DNA of 64,000 bases, from the NCBI RefSeq assembly GCF_001298105.1, contig NZ_LGJH01000161.1:62001-126000 (forward strand). Reading direction: 5' to 3'. Shown here one piece after another: positions 28,430 through 37,226 of this stretch (the stretch's first letter is position 1; each line of letters starts with the position of its first letter). Under the pieces are notes generated by a model. That model saw only the letters and a list, made by a program, of their open reading frames with translations. It was not told the DNA's origin and made no database searches. Both the position numbers and the translations under genes were made by a program. This DNA comes from Novosphingobium sp. ST904 (GTDB lineage: Bacteria; Pseudomonadota; Alphaproteobacteria; Sphingomonadales; Sphingomonadaceae).

Positions 28430-29092
28430 ATGAGCGACTCGGCACCGGCGCAGCTGACGATTTCCAGCAAGACCTATTCCGCATGGTCGCTGAGGGGCTG
28501 GCTGCTGTGCCGGCTTGCAGGTCTGGATATCGAAGAGAAGCAGGTGCTCAACGATGCGGCGAACCGTGCCGAACTGTTACTGCTGTCGCCCTCGGTGCTG
28601 GTGCCCCGGCTAAGCCATGATGGCGCGAGCGTGTGGGATACCCTGGCAATCGCCGAATATCTCAACGAGAAGTTCCCCGACGCGGGCCTCCTTCCCGAAG
28701 ACGCCATTGCGCGGGCACATTGTCGGTCGATTTCCGGCGAGATCCATTCCGGCTTCACCAACCTGCGGTCGGCATTGCCCATGAATCTCAAGGTCCGGCA
28801 CGAGAGTTTCCCGATCTTCTCCGGCGCCCGGCCCGATATCGAACGGATCGAGACGATCTGGGAGGATTGCCTCGATACCTATCGGGGGCCTTTCCTGTTC
28901 GGAAAGAAGCCGACGATCGCCGATGCCATGTATGCGCCGGTGACACGGCGCTTCATCACTTATGCAGTGCCGATGTCGGGCCAGCTCCGCGCCTATTGCG
29001 AGACGATCGAGAAGTGGTCGCCGATGGCGGAGTGGATCGCTGCGGCACATGCCGAACCCGAGGATATCGAGGAACTCGACGTCGAGTTCTGA
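28430..29092 (+). CDS. Glutathione S-transferase family protein
   Basis: 220 residues with a GST N-terminal thioredoxin fold: LTISSKTYSAWSLRGWLLCRLAG with candidate Ser residues for glutathione activation, and VLVPRLSHDGASVWDTLAIAEYL with the cis-Pro and the glutathione-binding segment. An all-helical C-terminal domain follows, with FLFGKKPTIADAMYAPVTRRF containing the conserved Asp cap. It resembles the zeta/YfcF-like groups found in proteobacteria. It is divergent from phaZ, and a hairpin follows the stop. The substrate is unknown. Confidence 0.88.
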   Translation: MSDSAPAQLTISSKTYSAWSLRGWLLCRLAGLDIEEKQVLNDAANRAELLLLSPSVLVPRLSHDGASVWDTLAIAEYLNEKFPDAGLLPEDAIARAHCRSISGEIHSGFTNLRSALPMNLKVRHESFPIFSGARPDIERIETIWEDCLDTYRGPFLFGKKPTIADAMYAPVTRRFITYAVPMSGQLRAYCETIEKWSPMAEWIAAAHAEPEDIEELDVEF

Positions 29093-29096
29093 CGAA

Positions 29097-29130
29097 AGAC
29101 GGCGGACCTTCCGGCCCGCCGTCTGTTTGC
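29097..29130. terminator. Bidirectional hairpin between GST and flagellin genes
   Basis: AGACGGCGG pairs with CCGCCGTCT, with GTTTGC following on the + strand and CTTTCG on the - strand. It lies between two convergent genes. Confidence 0.75.
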
Positions 29131-29153
29131 GACCCTGTCGGGCTATCGGATCG

Positions 29154-29975
29154 TCAGCGCAGCAGGCTCATGACGTTCTGCTGGGCCTGGTTGGCCTGGG
29201 CGATCATCGCGGTGGATGCCTGGCTGAGGATCTGCGCCTTGGCCATTTGCGTGGTTTCCAGCGAGTAGTCCGCATCCTCGATCCGCGAGCGGGCGTCCGA
29301 CAGGTTGGTGACATTGTTGGTCAGGTTGTTGATCGCGGATTCGAGGCGGTTCTGCCCGGCGCCGAGCGAGGCGCGGGTCTGGTTCACGTCTTCCAGGGCG
29401 TCGTCGATGAAGTCGAGCGTGTCCGAGGCTGCGGTGCTGGTCGATACGTCGAGCGCTGAGGCGTCGAGGTTGCTGCCGTCGATCATGGTGGAGGTCAGCG
29501 TAACCGTCTCGCCCGAATTGGCGCCGGTCTGGATGTCGAAGGTGACGTCGCTGCCGGTAGTGGCGAAGAGGGTGTTGCCGTTGAAGGTGGTCTGCGTGAG
29601 GATATCGTCGATCTGATCGGTCAGCGCGGTGACTTCCTGCTGCATCGCGTTGCGGTCGCTGTCCTGATAGGTGCCCGAGGCGGACTGGATGGCCAGTTCG
29701 CGAACCCGCTGGAGCATGTTCGACACTTCCGAAAGCGCGCCGTCGGCGGTCTGGGCAAGCGAGATGCCGTCATTGGCGTTGCGGATGCCCTGGCTCATAC
29801 CGCGGACTTGCGCCGTCATCGAGGTCGAGATGGCGAGACCGGCGGCGTCGTCCTTGGCGGAGTTGATGCGCTTGCCGGTGGAGAGGCGCTCCATGGCGGT
29901 GCCAAGGGTCTTGTTGGCGGCGATGGAGGCGTTCGAAGCGCGCAGGGCGCTGATGTTGGTATTGATGACGGACAT
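29154..29975 (-). CDS. Flagellin
   Basis: 273 residues, a short flagellin. The N-terminal D0/D1 part reads MSVINTNISALRASNAS and GKRINSAKDDAAGLAIS; the C-terminal D1/D0 part has LGAGQNRLESAINNL, SRIEDADYSLET and QASTAMIAQANQAQQNVMSLLR. Between them is a small Thr/Ser/Asp-rich surface domain of only about 60 residues. The ATG at 29975 directly precedes the conserved SVINTN and has GGGG upstream. No other flagellar gene is in the window. The upstream region holds a small palindrome GGAAGTGATCTTCC (30017-30030). No clear sigma-28 or sigma-54 promoter could be read. Confidence 0.93.
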   Translation of the reverse strand: MSVINTNISALRASNASIAANKTLGTAMERLSTGKRINSAKDDAAGLAISTSMTAQVRGMSQGIRNANDGISLAQTADGALSEVSNMLQRVRELAIQSASGTYQDSDRNAMQQEVTALTDQIDDILTQTTFNGNTLFATTGSDVTFDIQTGANSGETVTLTSTMIDGSNLDASALDVSTSTAASDTLDFIDDALEDVNQTRASLGAGQNRLESAINNLTNNVTNLSDARSRIEDADYSLETTQMAKAQILSQASTAMIAQANQAQQNVMSLLR

Positions 29976-30213
29976 GGTGTTTCCCCAGATTTTCAAGAGA
30001 TTGTCAGGAGTTTGGAAGTGATCTTCCGGACAAGGCTGAGAACGGTTGGGGGGAGGGGAGCATTAAGGGGCCGGATGTGAAAAGGCCGGGGCATGTGTGG
30101 CTATGCTCATGATAAGCCCTTTCATGGGCACGACTTTGTCCGCTTTCGCTTGATCGCGGATAGTTTCGCCCGCATGGCTGCGGGCATCATTCAAACAGGG
30201 GATTTCCTTCCAG

Positions 30214-31157
30214 ATGGCTTCCGGCCTCGTAGCTCTTCTAGATGACGTCGCGGTAATCGCCCGCGCCGCCGCAGCTTCGCTCGACGATGTGGGGCTGGGC
30301 GTCGCCAAGGCCGGCAGCAAGGCGGCAGGCGTTGTGATTGACGACGCAGCGGTTACGCCGGGCTATGTCACGGACTTCACGCCCGAGCGCGAACTGCCGA
30401 TCATCTGGAAGATCACCAAGGGCAGCTTGCGGAACAAGCTGTTCATCCTGCTGCCGATCGCGCTGCTGCTGAGCGCATTCCTGCCCTGGCTCATCACCCC
30501 GATCCTGATGCTGGGCGGTGCGTATCTCGCGTTCGAAGGCGCCGAGAAGGTTATCGAGAAATTCGGCGGCGCGCATCACGGCGAGACGTTGGAAGAGCCG
30601 GTTGCCGACGCGGCGAGCTTCGAGCAGGCGCGCGTGTCCGGTGCGATCCGCACGGACCTGATCCTCTCGGCGGAGATCATGGCCATCGCCCTTGCGGAAG
30701 TGGCGGACAGTTCGCTGCTGGCGCGGGCCGTGGCGCTTGCGCTGGTCGGCATTCTCATCACGGCGGGTGTCTACGGCGCTGTCGCGCTGATCGTTAAAAT
30801 GGACGACATCGGCCTGCACCTCGCCAAGAAGCAGGGCAAAGGCACGCAGGCTTTCGGACGCATGCTCGTTACCGGCATGCCCAAGGTGCTGACGGTCCTT
30901 GCGTCTGTCGGTACGCTGGCGATGCTGTGGGTCGGCGGCGGGATCATCCTGCACGGGCTGGAAGAACTGGGCGTTCCCGGTCCGCCCATCTTGCCCATGG
31001 TGTCGAGCATTGGCTGGCCGTGCTGGGCGGGCCGCTCGGCGGCGTCCTGGGCTGGCTCGGTTATGCCTTGGCCTCGGCCGTGGTCGGGCTGGTGCTGGGC
31101 GCGGTGATCGCGATCCTGGTACACCTGATCGCAAAGGCGCGCGGCACGGCGCACTGA
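30214..31157 (+). CDS. DUF808 (YedI-type) inner-membrane protein, frameshifted
   Basis: About 314 residues when repaired. It begins MASGLVALLDDVAVIARAAAASLDDVG, the DUF808 signature, and then has several membrane helices (LFILLPIALLLSAFLPWLI; AVALALVGILITAGVYGAVALI; VLTVLASVGTLAMLWVGGGIIL), ending in a last helix ASAVVGLVLGAVIAILVHLI. One base is missing at about 31002 (CCCATGGTGTCGAG), and the protein continues in the next frame as VEHWLAVLGGPLGGVLGW. The role of the family is not established. Confidence 0.85.
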
Positions 31158-31167
31158 TTGGGTCATG

Positions 31168-31198
31168 CATCGCCCCGGACAGAGCCGGGGCGATGTTT
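31168..31198. terminator. Perfect hairpin between DUF808 and the Mur ligase
   Basis: CATCGCCCCGG and CCGGGGCGATG are perfect 11-base complements with a 6-base loop, followed by TTTC on the + strand. It serves convergent genes. Confidence 0.8.
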
Positions 31199-32618
31199 CA
31201 CAGTCTTGCGAGCAGGTCTTTCGCGAAGACTGTCAGAGTATCATCGCGCGCGCCCATCACGACCACACGGTCGCCCGGCTTGACGATCTCGACGATGCGG
31301 CTGGCGCAGTTCTCGCGAGAGGGCACGTATTCGGCCCCTGGTCCATTTGCTCCGCCATCGGCCTCGATCAGGCGCACGATGCGCTCGCTACCCTCATAGC
31401 GGTCAACGGTGCCGCCGAAATAGACCGGATCGCACAGGATCGTCACATCGCTGGCACCCAGTCTGGTGGCCAGCACATGCGCCAGTTCATGGCCCATCTG
31501 CTTGAGCGGGCCGTAGCCGTGCGGCTGGAAGAAGGCGATAACGCGGCCCGGATGCGCCTTGAGCGTTGCCAGCGTGGCCGAGACCTTGTCCGGGTTATGG
31601 CCGAAATCGTCGATCACTGTTACGCCCGATGGCGAAGTGCCGACGATATCGAACCGGCGGGCAAGCCCTGCGAAACTGCCCAGCGCCTCGACCGCCTCGG
31701 CCACCGAAACACCGGCGGCATTGGCCGCGGCGATGGCGGCGAGCGCGTTGTAGAGGTTGTGAGACCCGGCACCTTCAATGCCAGCGTGTGCGAAGTCCCG
31801 TCGCGGCGATCCAGCACCACGGCAGTCAGTGACGTCGGCCCTTCGACTACATCGACGGCGCCGATCTGCGCGTCCGGCGATGAAATGCCGAACGTCACCA
31901 GCGCCTTGGCGTGTGGGGCGAGGGCGGCGGTTTCCGCATCGTCGAGATTGATCGCGGATACATCCGCACGGCCAAGGAAGTCGCCGAAAAGCTGGCGCAG
32001 TTCCTCAAGGCTCTTGTGATCGAGGCTGACGTTGCCCAGCACCGCCACTTTCGGGCGATAGAGCGCGATGGAGCCGTCGCTCTCGTCGACTTCCGAGACG
32101 AAGACTTCGCCCTGACCAACCCGGGCGCTGGCGAAAGGCGCATCGGGCGAGGCGAAGTTCTTCATCACCGCGCCGTTCATGATCGTGGGATCGCGGCCCG
32201 CGTGGGTCATGATCCAGCCGGTCATGCCGGTGACGGTCGACTTGCCCGAGGTGCCGCCGATGGCGACCCCGAAGGGTGCGGCATTGAACAGGGTGGCGAG
32301 AAGCTGCGCGCGGCTCATGCGCGGGCAGCCGAACTCTTTCGCGCGGACCACTTCCGGCACCGTGTCTTCCACCGCCGCCGAGGCGACCAAGGTCTGCTCT
32401 GCGCCGGTGATGCCGCTGCCATCCTGCGGGTGCAGGTCGAAACCAAGGCTTTCCAGCCAGACGAACTTTTCAGGCGTGCGGCCCTGATCTCGGCTGCGGT
32501 CCGATCCCGCGACCTGCGCGCCGTGTCCCCGAAGGATCAGCGCGAGCGGCAACATGCCAGATCCGCCGATGCCGCAGAAGAACCAGGGGTGTGAAGTGAG
32601 ATCGTGATCGGAAGTCAT
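31198..32618 (-). CDS. Mur ligase (MurC/Mpl type), probable peptidoglycan recycling, frameshifted
   Basis: About 473 residues when repaired. It has the Rossmann-like N-domain (WFFCGIGGSGMLPLALIL), the ATP-binding loop GVAIGGTSGKSTVTGM in the central domain, SEVDESDGSI, NVSLDHKS and a C-terminal domain with DDFGHNPDKVSATL. The frame changes once at about 31764, where one base is missing before the HNLYNAL segment. Mpl joins recycled L-Ala-gamma-D-Glu-mDAP to UDP-MurNAc, while MurC adds L-Ala. The divergent LD-carboxypeptidase gene 53 bases away favours a recycling role, which is inference. It stands outside any mur operon, so it is probably not the main MurC. Confidence 0.75.
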
Positions 32619-32671
32619 GACGCTTCGGTATGCGGCCTTGTTCGTCCTGACAACCTCGATAGGAAGGAGCC

Positions 32672-33499
32672 ATGACCCGTATCGCAGTTTGTGCACCGTC
32701 CACCCCGATCACCCGCGAGGATGCGGAAGCCGTCGTCGCTCTGGCGGCTGCCGAGTTCCCCGATACGGAGCTTGTGATCCACGATCAGTGCTTCGAAGTG
32801 GATGGCCATTTTGCCGGCAGCGACGCGCGGCGGATCGAGGCTCTGGTGGAATGCGCCAACGATCCCTCGGTGGAAGCGGTGTGGTTCGCGCGCGGCGGCT
32901 ATGGCGCCTGCCGCGTCGCTGAAGCCGCTCTCGCCCGGTTCTCGCACGGGGCGCAGGACAAGACGTTCCTCGGTTATTCCGACGCGGGCTATCTGCTGGG
33001 CGGGCTCTATCGCGCGCGGATCGGTAAGCCGGTCCATGGGCCGATGCTGGCCGATATCCGGCGCGCGGGCGGTGCGGATGCGGTTCGGCGCGCGCTGGCC
33101 TTTCTTTCGGGCGATGCCTCGGGCGTGGAGCCGAGCGGGGATGGCCACCCGCGAGTCGCCTTCAACCTCATGACTCTCGCGATGCTGTGCGGCACGCGGC
33201 TGATGCCGGGGCTGGCCAAGCATGTCGTGCTGGTGGAGGAGGTCTCGGAGTATCTCTATGCGGTTGACCGGCTGTTCTTCCACCTGACCGCGCATCTCGG
33301 CGGTATTGCCGGCCTGCGGCTCGGCCGGGTCAGCGACGTGCCCGAAAATGATCGGCCTTTCGGCATCGAGGCTGAGGAAATTGCCCGCCATTGGTGCGAG
33401 CATCATTCGATCCCCTTCCTCGGCAGCGCGGACATCGGGCATGACGCGGCCAACAGGATCGTGCCGTTCGGACTTGCGGGGAACGCGGAAGGGCAATAA
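32672..33499 (+). CDS. LD-carboxypeptidase (peptidase family S66)
   Basis: 275 residues. The family's catalytic Ser is in FLGYSDAGYLL (about residue 99), the Glu in VVLVEEVSEYLYAVDR (about 190), and the His in SADIGHDAANRIVPFG near the C-terminus. It also has the WFARGGYGACR loop typical of S66. It removes the terminal D-Ala from recycled muropeptide tetrapeptides in the cytoplasm, giving the tripeptide that Mpl uses. It is divergent from the Mur ligase; the 53-base gap must hold both promoters. A GGAAGGAG ribosome site precedes the ATG at 32672. Confidence 0.9.
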   Translation: MTRIAVCAPSTPITREDAEAVVALAAAEFPDTELVIHDQCFEVDGHFAGSDARRIEALVECANDPSVEAVWFARGGYGACRVAEAALARFSHGAQDKTFLGYSDAGYLLGGLYRARIGKPVHGPMLADIRRAGGADAVRRALAFLSGDASGVEPSGDGHPRVAFNLMTLAMLCGTRLMPGLAKHVVLVEEVSEYLYAVDRLFFHLTAHLGGIAGLRLGRVSDVPENDRPFGIEAEEIARHWCEHHSIPFLGSADIGHDAANRIVPFGLAGNAEGQ

Positions 33500-33571
33500 C
33501 CCGCCGCGCCACATTCGATTCGTAAAAACGGCACACGGCCTCAGCGCCTGCCAGACAAAGGAAGCCGCCAG

Positions 33572-34507
33572 ATGCGTGCATTCGTTTTCCCCGGACAGGG
33601 CAGCCAGAAGGTCGGCATGGGCGCCGAACTCGCCGAAGCCAGCGCCGTCGCGCGCGAAGTTTTCCAGGAAGTGGACGAGGCGCTTGGCCAGAACCTCTTC
33701 CGCGTGATGACGCAGGGCCCCGAAGAGGAACTGACCCTTACCGAGAACGCCCAGCCGGCGATCATGGCCAATGCCATCGCCGTCCTGCGCGTGCTGGAAA
33801 AGGAGGGCGGCATCACGCTCGCCGACAAGGCGGACTTCGTGGCCGGCCACTCGCTGGGCGAATATACCGCACTCTGCGCTGCCGGTGCTTTCAGCCTTGC
33901 CGACACCGCGCGCCTGCTGAAGCTGCGCGGTCAGTCGATGCAGGCTGCCGTTCCAGTCGGCCTTGGCGCCATGGCCGCGCTGCTCGGCGCCGATATCGAG
34001 AAGGCCACGGAACTCGCCGCTGCCGCTGCCGAGGGCCAGGTCTGCACGGTGGCCAATGACAACGATCCCACGCAAGTCGTGATTTCGGGGCACCGCGAAG
34101 CCATTGAGCGCGCCGTTGCGCTGGTGAAGGACTTCGGGATCAAGCGCGGCGTGCTGCTGCCGGTCTCGGCGCCGTTCCACTGCCCGCTGATGCAGCCCGC
34201 TGCCGACGCCATGGCGGAGGCACTGGCCAAGACCCCTCCGGTCAGCCTGCACGTGCCGCTGTTCGCCAATGTCACCGCCTCGGTCGTCACCGATCCCGCA
34301 GAAATCCAGCGCCTGCTGGTTGAGCAGGTCATCGGCCGTGTCCGCTGGCGCGAAAGCGCGATCGCCATGCGCGAAGCGGGCGTCGAGACGTTCGTCGAAC
34401 TCGGCGGCAAGGTGCTCGGCCCGATGATCAAGCGTTCGGCTGGCGAGGTGGAGGTGATCTCCGCCGTGACCATGGCCGAGATCGAGGAACTGGCGAAAGG
34501 CCTCTGA
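33572..34507 (+). CDS. fabD: Malonyl-CoA-acyl carrier protein transacylase
   Basis: 311 residues. It starts MRAFVFPGQGSQKVGMG and has the nucleophile Ser in GHSLGEYTAL, Gln in ENAQPAIMA, Arg in LLKLRGQSMQ and the catalytic His in SAPFHCPLM. It loads malonyl groups onto acyl carrier protein at the start of fatty acid synthesis. fabG follows after 104 bases, in the usual order, but acpP and fabF are not in this window. Confidence 0.96.
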   Translation: MRAFVFPGQGSQKVGMGAELAEASAVAREVFQEVDEALGQNLFRVMTQGPEEELTLTENAQPAIMANAIAVLRVLEKEGGITLADKADFVAGHSLGEYTALCAAGAFSLADTARLLKLRGQSMQAAVPVGLGAMAALLGADIEKATELAAAAAEGQVCTVANDNDPTQVVISGHREAIERAVALVKDFGIKRGVLLPVSAPFHCPLMQPAADAMAEALAKTPPVSLHVPLFANVTASVVTDPAEIQRLLVEQVIGRVRWRESAIAMREAGVETFVELGGKVLGPMIKRSAGEVEVISAVTMAEIEELAKGL

Positions 34508-34611
34508 TCGGCGCGCCGGGCTTGACCCCGGCGCCTTGAAGGTTTGAAGAAAGGCCCCGTTCAGCGGGCCGTCGCTGCCGATCAGGCAGGCGATTCACGG
34601 AGATTTGAAAG

Positions 34612-35375
34612 ATGTTCAACCTCAACGGAATGACCGCCCTCGTCACCGGCGCCTCGGGCGGCATCGGTTCCGCCGTCGCCCGCGCGCTGGCCGCGCAGGG
34701 TGCGCGCCTTGCCATCTCGGGCTCGAACGCCGACAAGCTGCGCGCCTTCCGCGACGAGCTGGACGAGCATACCCCGCAGCACCTGCAGGATGTCGATCAT
34801 GTCGCCATCGCCTGCAATCTCGGCGATGCCGAGCAGGTGGAGAAGCTGGTTCCTGCCGCGCTCGAATCGCTGGGCAAGATCGATATCCTGATCAACAACG
34901 CCGGCATCACCCGTGACAACCTCGCCATGCGGATGAAGGACGAGGAGTGGGATCAGGTCATCCGCATCAACCTCGAATCGACCTTCCGCCTGATGCGCGC
35001 CGTGACCAAGCCGATGATGAAGGCGCGCTTCGGCCGTATCATCAACGTTACCTCGGTCGTCGGCACCACCGGCAATCCCGGCCAGATGAACTACTGCGCG
35101 GCCAAGGGCGGAATCACCGCCATGTCGAAGAGCCTCGCGCAGGAACTCGCCAGCCGTAACGTCACCGTGAACTGCATCGCGCCGGGCTTCATCCGCACCG
35201 CGATGACCGAAGTGCTGCCCGATGCCCAGAAGGACGCGCTCAACGGCCGGATCCCGATGGGCCGCATGGGCGAGGGCGACGATATCGCCTCGGCGCCGTA
35301 TTCCTGGCCTCGAACGAAGCAGGCTACGTCACCGGACAGACGATCCACGTCAACGGCGGCATGGTAATGGTCTGA
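34612..35375 (+). CDS. fabG: 3-oxoacyl-[acyl-carrier-protein] reductase (frameshift near end)
   Basis: About 254 residues when repaired, an SDR reductase for the first reduction of fatty acid elongation. It has the NADPH-binding GASGGIGSAVA, NNAGITRD, the catalytic Ser in VTSVVG, Tyr and Lys in NYCAAKGG, and the C-terminal GMVMV. The frame breaks at about 35294 (TCGGCGCCG, one G missing from CGGCGGCC); restoring it gives the normal VYLASNEAGYVTGQTIHVNGG ending. fabG is normally essential, so a real knockout is unlikely. It follows fabD. Confidence 0.93.
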
Positions 35376-35376
35376 C

Positions 35377-35941
35377 ATGACCCCCGGGATTGCGCGGACC
35401 GTGCGGGTGGAACCCTGCGATCCGCACGATCCCCGAAGCCGTCGCGGTGATGGAGCGCCTTTCGGAGGCGCTCGCCGCGATCACGGGGGACGGCGGCACG
35501 TCCTCGTTCGATCCGGCGGACGTCCTCGTTCCCCGCGCGCTGTTTGTGGTCGCGCGGAACGGGGAGGGCGCCGTGATCGGATGCGGTGCCTATCGGCCAC
35601 TTGAAGAGGAAGTGGCGGAGATCAAGCGCATGTATGCCGATCAAGGCTGCGGTGCGGCGGTTCTGGCCGCCCTGGAGGCGGGCGCTTCGGCTGACGGCTA
35701 CCGCGAGGTTCGCCTCTCCACACGCAAGGTCAATACCCGCGCTACGGCGTTCTATCGTCGGCATGGCTACGCGCCGGTTGCGGCTTATGGGCGTTATGTG
35801 GGCCGGGAAGAATCGGTTTGCATGGGGAGGGTGCTGGATGAAGCAATTCGAGCGCCCAATGCGGGGAAAGCGTTCGAATCGATCCGCGAACGCCTGAAAT
35901 CCCCTAATTTATCCCCAGAAACACCGGAGAGCGGGCAATAG
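35377..35941 (+). CDS. GNAT family N-acetyltransferase (frame shift near start)
   Basis: About 187 residues. The likely start ATG at 35377, one base after fabG, reads TVRVEPCDPHDP in one frame and EAVAVMERLSEALAA in another. The switch is at about 35433, within CCCC, and equals one extra base. GNAT signs follow: ALFVVARN, GCGAYRPL, EIKRMYAD, the CoA-binding QGCGAAVLAALEAGA, and TAFYRRHGYAPVAAYG. The segment between MYAD and QGCGAA is four to six residues shorter than in most relatives, which usually have an Arg-Gly before it. That may be real or a second small sequence loss. The acceptor is unknown. Confidence 0.75.
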
Positions 35942-36037
35942 TCGCTTGCCGCAAGCCTTCCGTTCGCTAGAGATATTCGTCCTGAAATTCGGGATGTTTT
36001 GCATCCCTTGCCCGATCAAGGGGGACTAAAGGCTGTC

Positions 36038-37155
36038 ATGAAGGCCACCATCGAACGTTCCACGCTCCTGCGCTGTCTTTCGCACGTGCAGTCCGTCGTC
36101 GAGCGGCGCAATACCATTCCCATTCTCTCGAACGTGCTGATCGAGGCCTCGGGCACCGGGTCCTTGCGCATCATGCGACCGACCTCGACTTGCAGGTCGT
36201 CGAGACGCTCGGCGTCGTCTCGGTCGAGCAGGCTGGCGCAATCACGGTTTCCGCCCACCTCCTGTTCGACATCGCCCGCAAGCTGCCTGACGGCAGCCAG
36301 GTGAGCCTCGATGCCGCGGACAACCGCATGGTGGTGAAGGCCGGACGCAGCCGCTTCCAGCTGCCGACGCTCCCGCGTGACGATTTCCCCATGATTGCCG
36401 AGGGCGAACTGCCGACCAGCTTCGAGATTCCGGCGGCAACGCTGGGCCAGTTGATCGACCGCACGCGCTTCGCCATCTCGACCGAGGAAACCCGGTACTA
36501 TCTCAACGGCATCTTCCTCCACGTCTCCGACGAGGAACTGAAGGCAGCCGCCACCGATGGCCACCGACTGGCACGCTTCACTCTTGCCCGTCCCGACGGC
36601 GCGGAGGGCATGCCCGACGTGATCGTGCCCCGCAAATGCGTCGGCGAGCTGCGCAAGCTGCTCGAAGAAGCGCTCGACACCAATGTGCTGGTCGATCTCT
36701 CGGCGAGCAAGATCCGCTTCACGCTGGGCGGTGAGCATGGCGTGGTGCTGACCAGCAAGCTGATCGACGGAACCTTCCCGGACTACACGCGCGTCATCCC
36801 CACCGGGAACGACAAGCTGCTGAAGATCGATCCCAAGAGCTTCTTCGAAGGCGTGGACCGCGTTGCGACGATCGCCACGGAAAAGACCCGCGCGGTGAAG
36901 ATGGCGCTGGAACAGGACCGTGTGACGCTTTCGGTCACGTCGCCCGATAACGGCACGGCTGCCGAAGAGGTTCCGGCGGACTATTCGGCCGAAGGCTTCG
37001 AGATCGGCTTCAATGCCAATTATCTCAAGGACATCCTCGGCCAGATCGACGGCGATACGGTGGAACTGCATCTGGCAGACGCTGGTGCGCCGACGCTGAT
37101 CCGCCAGGATGAGAAAAGCCCGGCGCTCTACGTGTTGATGCCGATGCGCGTCTGA
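36038..37155 (+). CDS. dnaN: DNA polymerase III beta sliding clamp (frameshifted)
   Basis: About 372 residues when repaired, three repeats of the clamp fold. It starts MKATIERSTLLRCLSHVQSVVERRNTIPIL and ends PALYVLMPMRV, both typical. The frame changes at about 36175 (CATCATGCGACC, one G missing from ATGGCGACC); the protein reads on as ATDLDLQVVETLG. The clamp ring holds the replicative polymerase on DNA. As in many alphaproteobacteria, it is not next to dnaA. It stands alone here, 96 bases after the GNAT gene, with a terminator after the stop. Confidence 0.95.
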
Positions 37156-37182
37156 CCTGAGCGTTCAGGGACCAGTGAAATG

Positions 37183-37210
37183 AAAAGGCCGGGGCATTCC
37201 CCGGCCTTTT
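37183..37210. terminator. Bidirectional terminator between dnaN and the flavin reductase
   Basis: AAAAGGCCGGGG and CCCCGGCCTTTT are perfect complements around CATT, with A and T flanks on both sides. It serves two convergent genes. Confidence 0.9.
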
Positions 37211-37226
37211 TGTTACTTTGGATCGA

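Noticed and set aside
29980..30200. Sigma-28 or sigma-54 promoter before flagellin
   Set aside because: Neither consensus could be read; only a small palindrome at 30017-30030 is present.
34612..37155. fabG and dnaN as pseudogenes
   Set aside because: Both are essential in nearly all bacteria, have one lost base each, and their proteins continue unchanged in the next frame.
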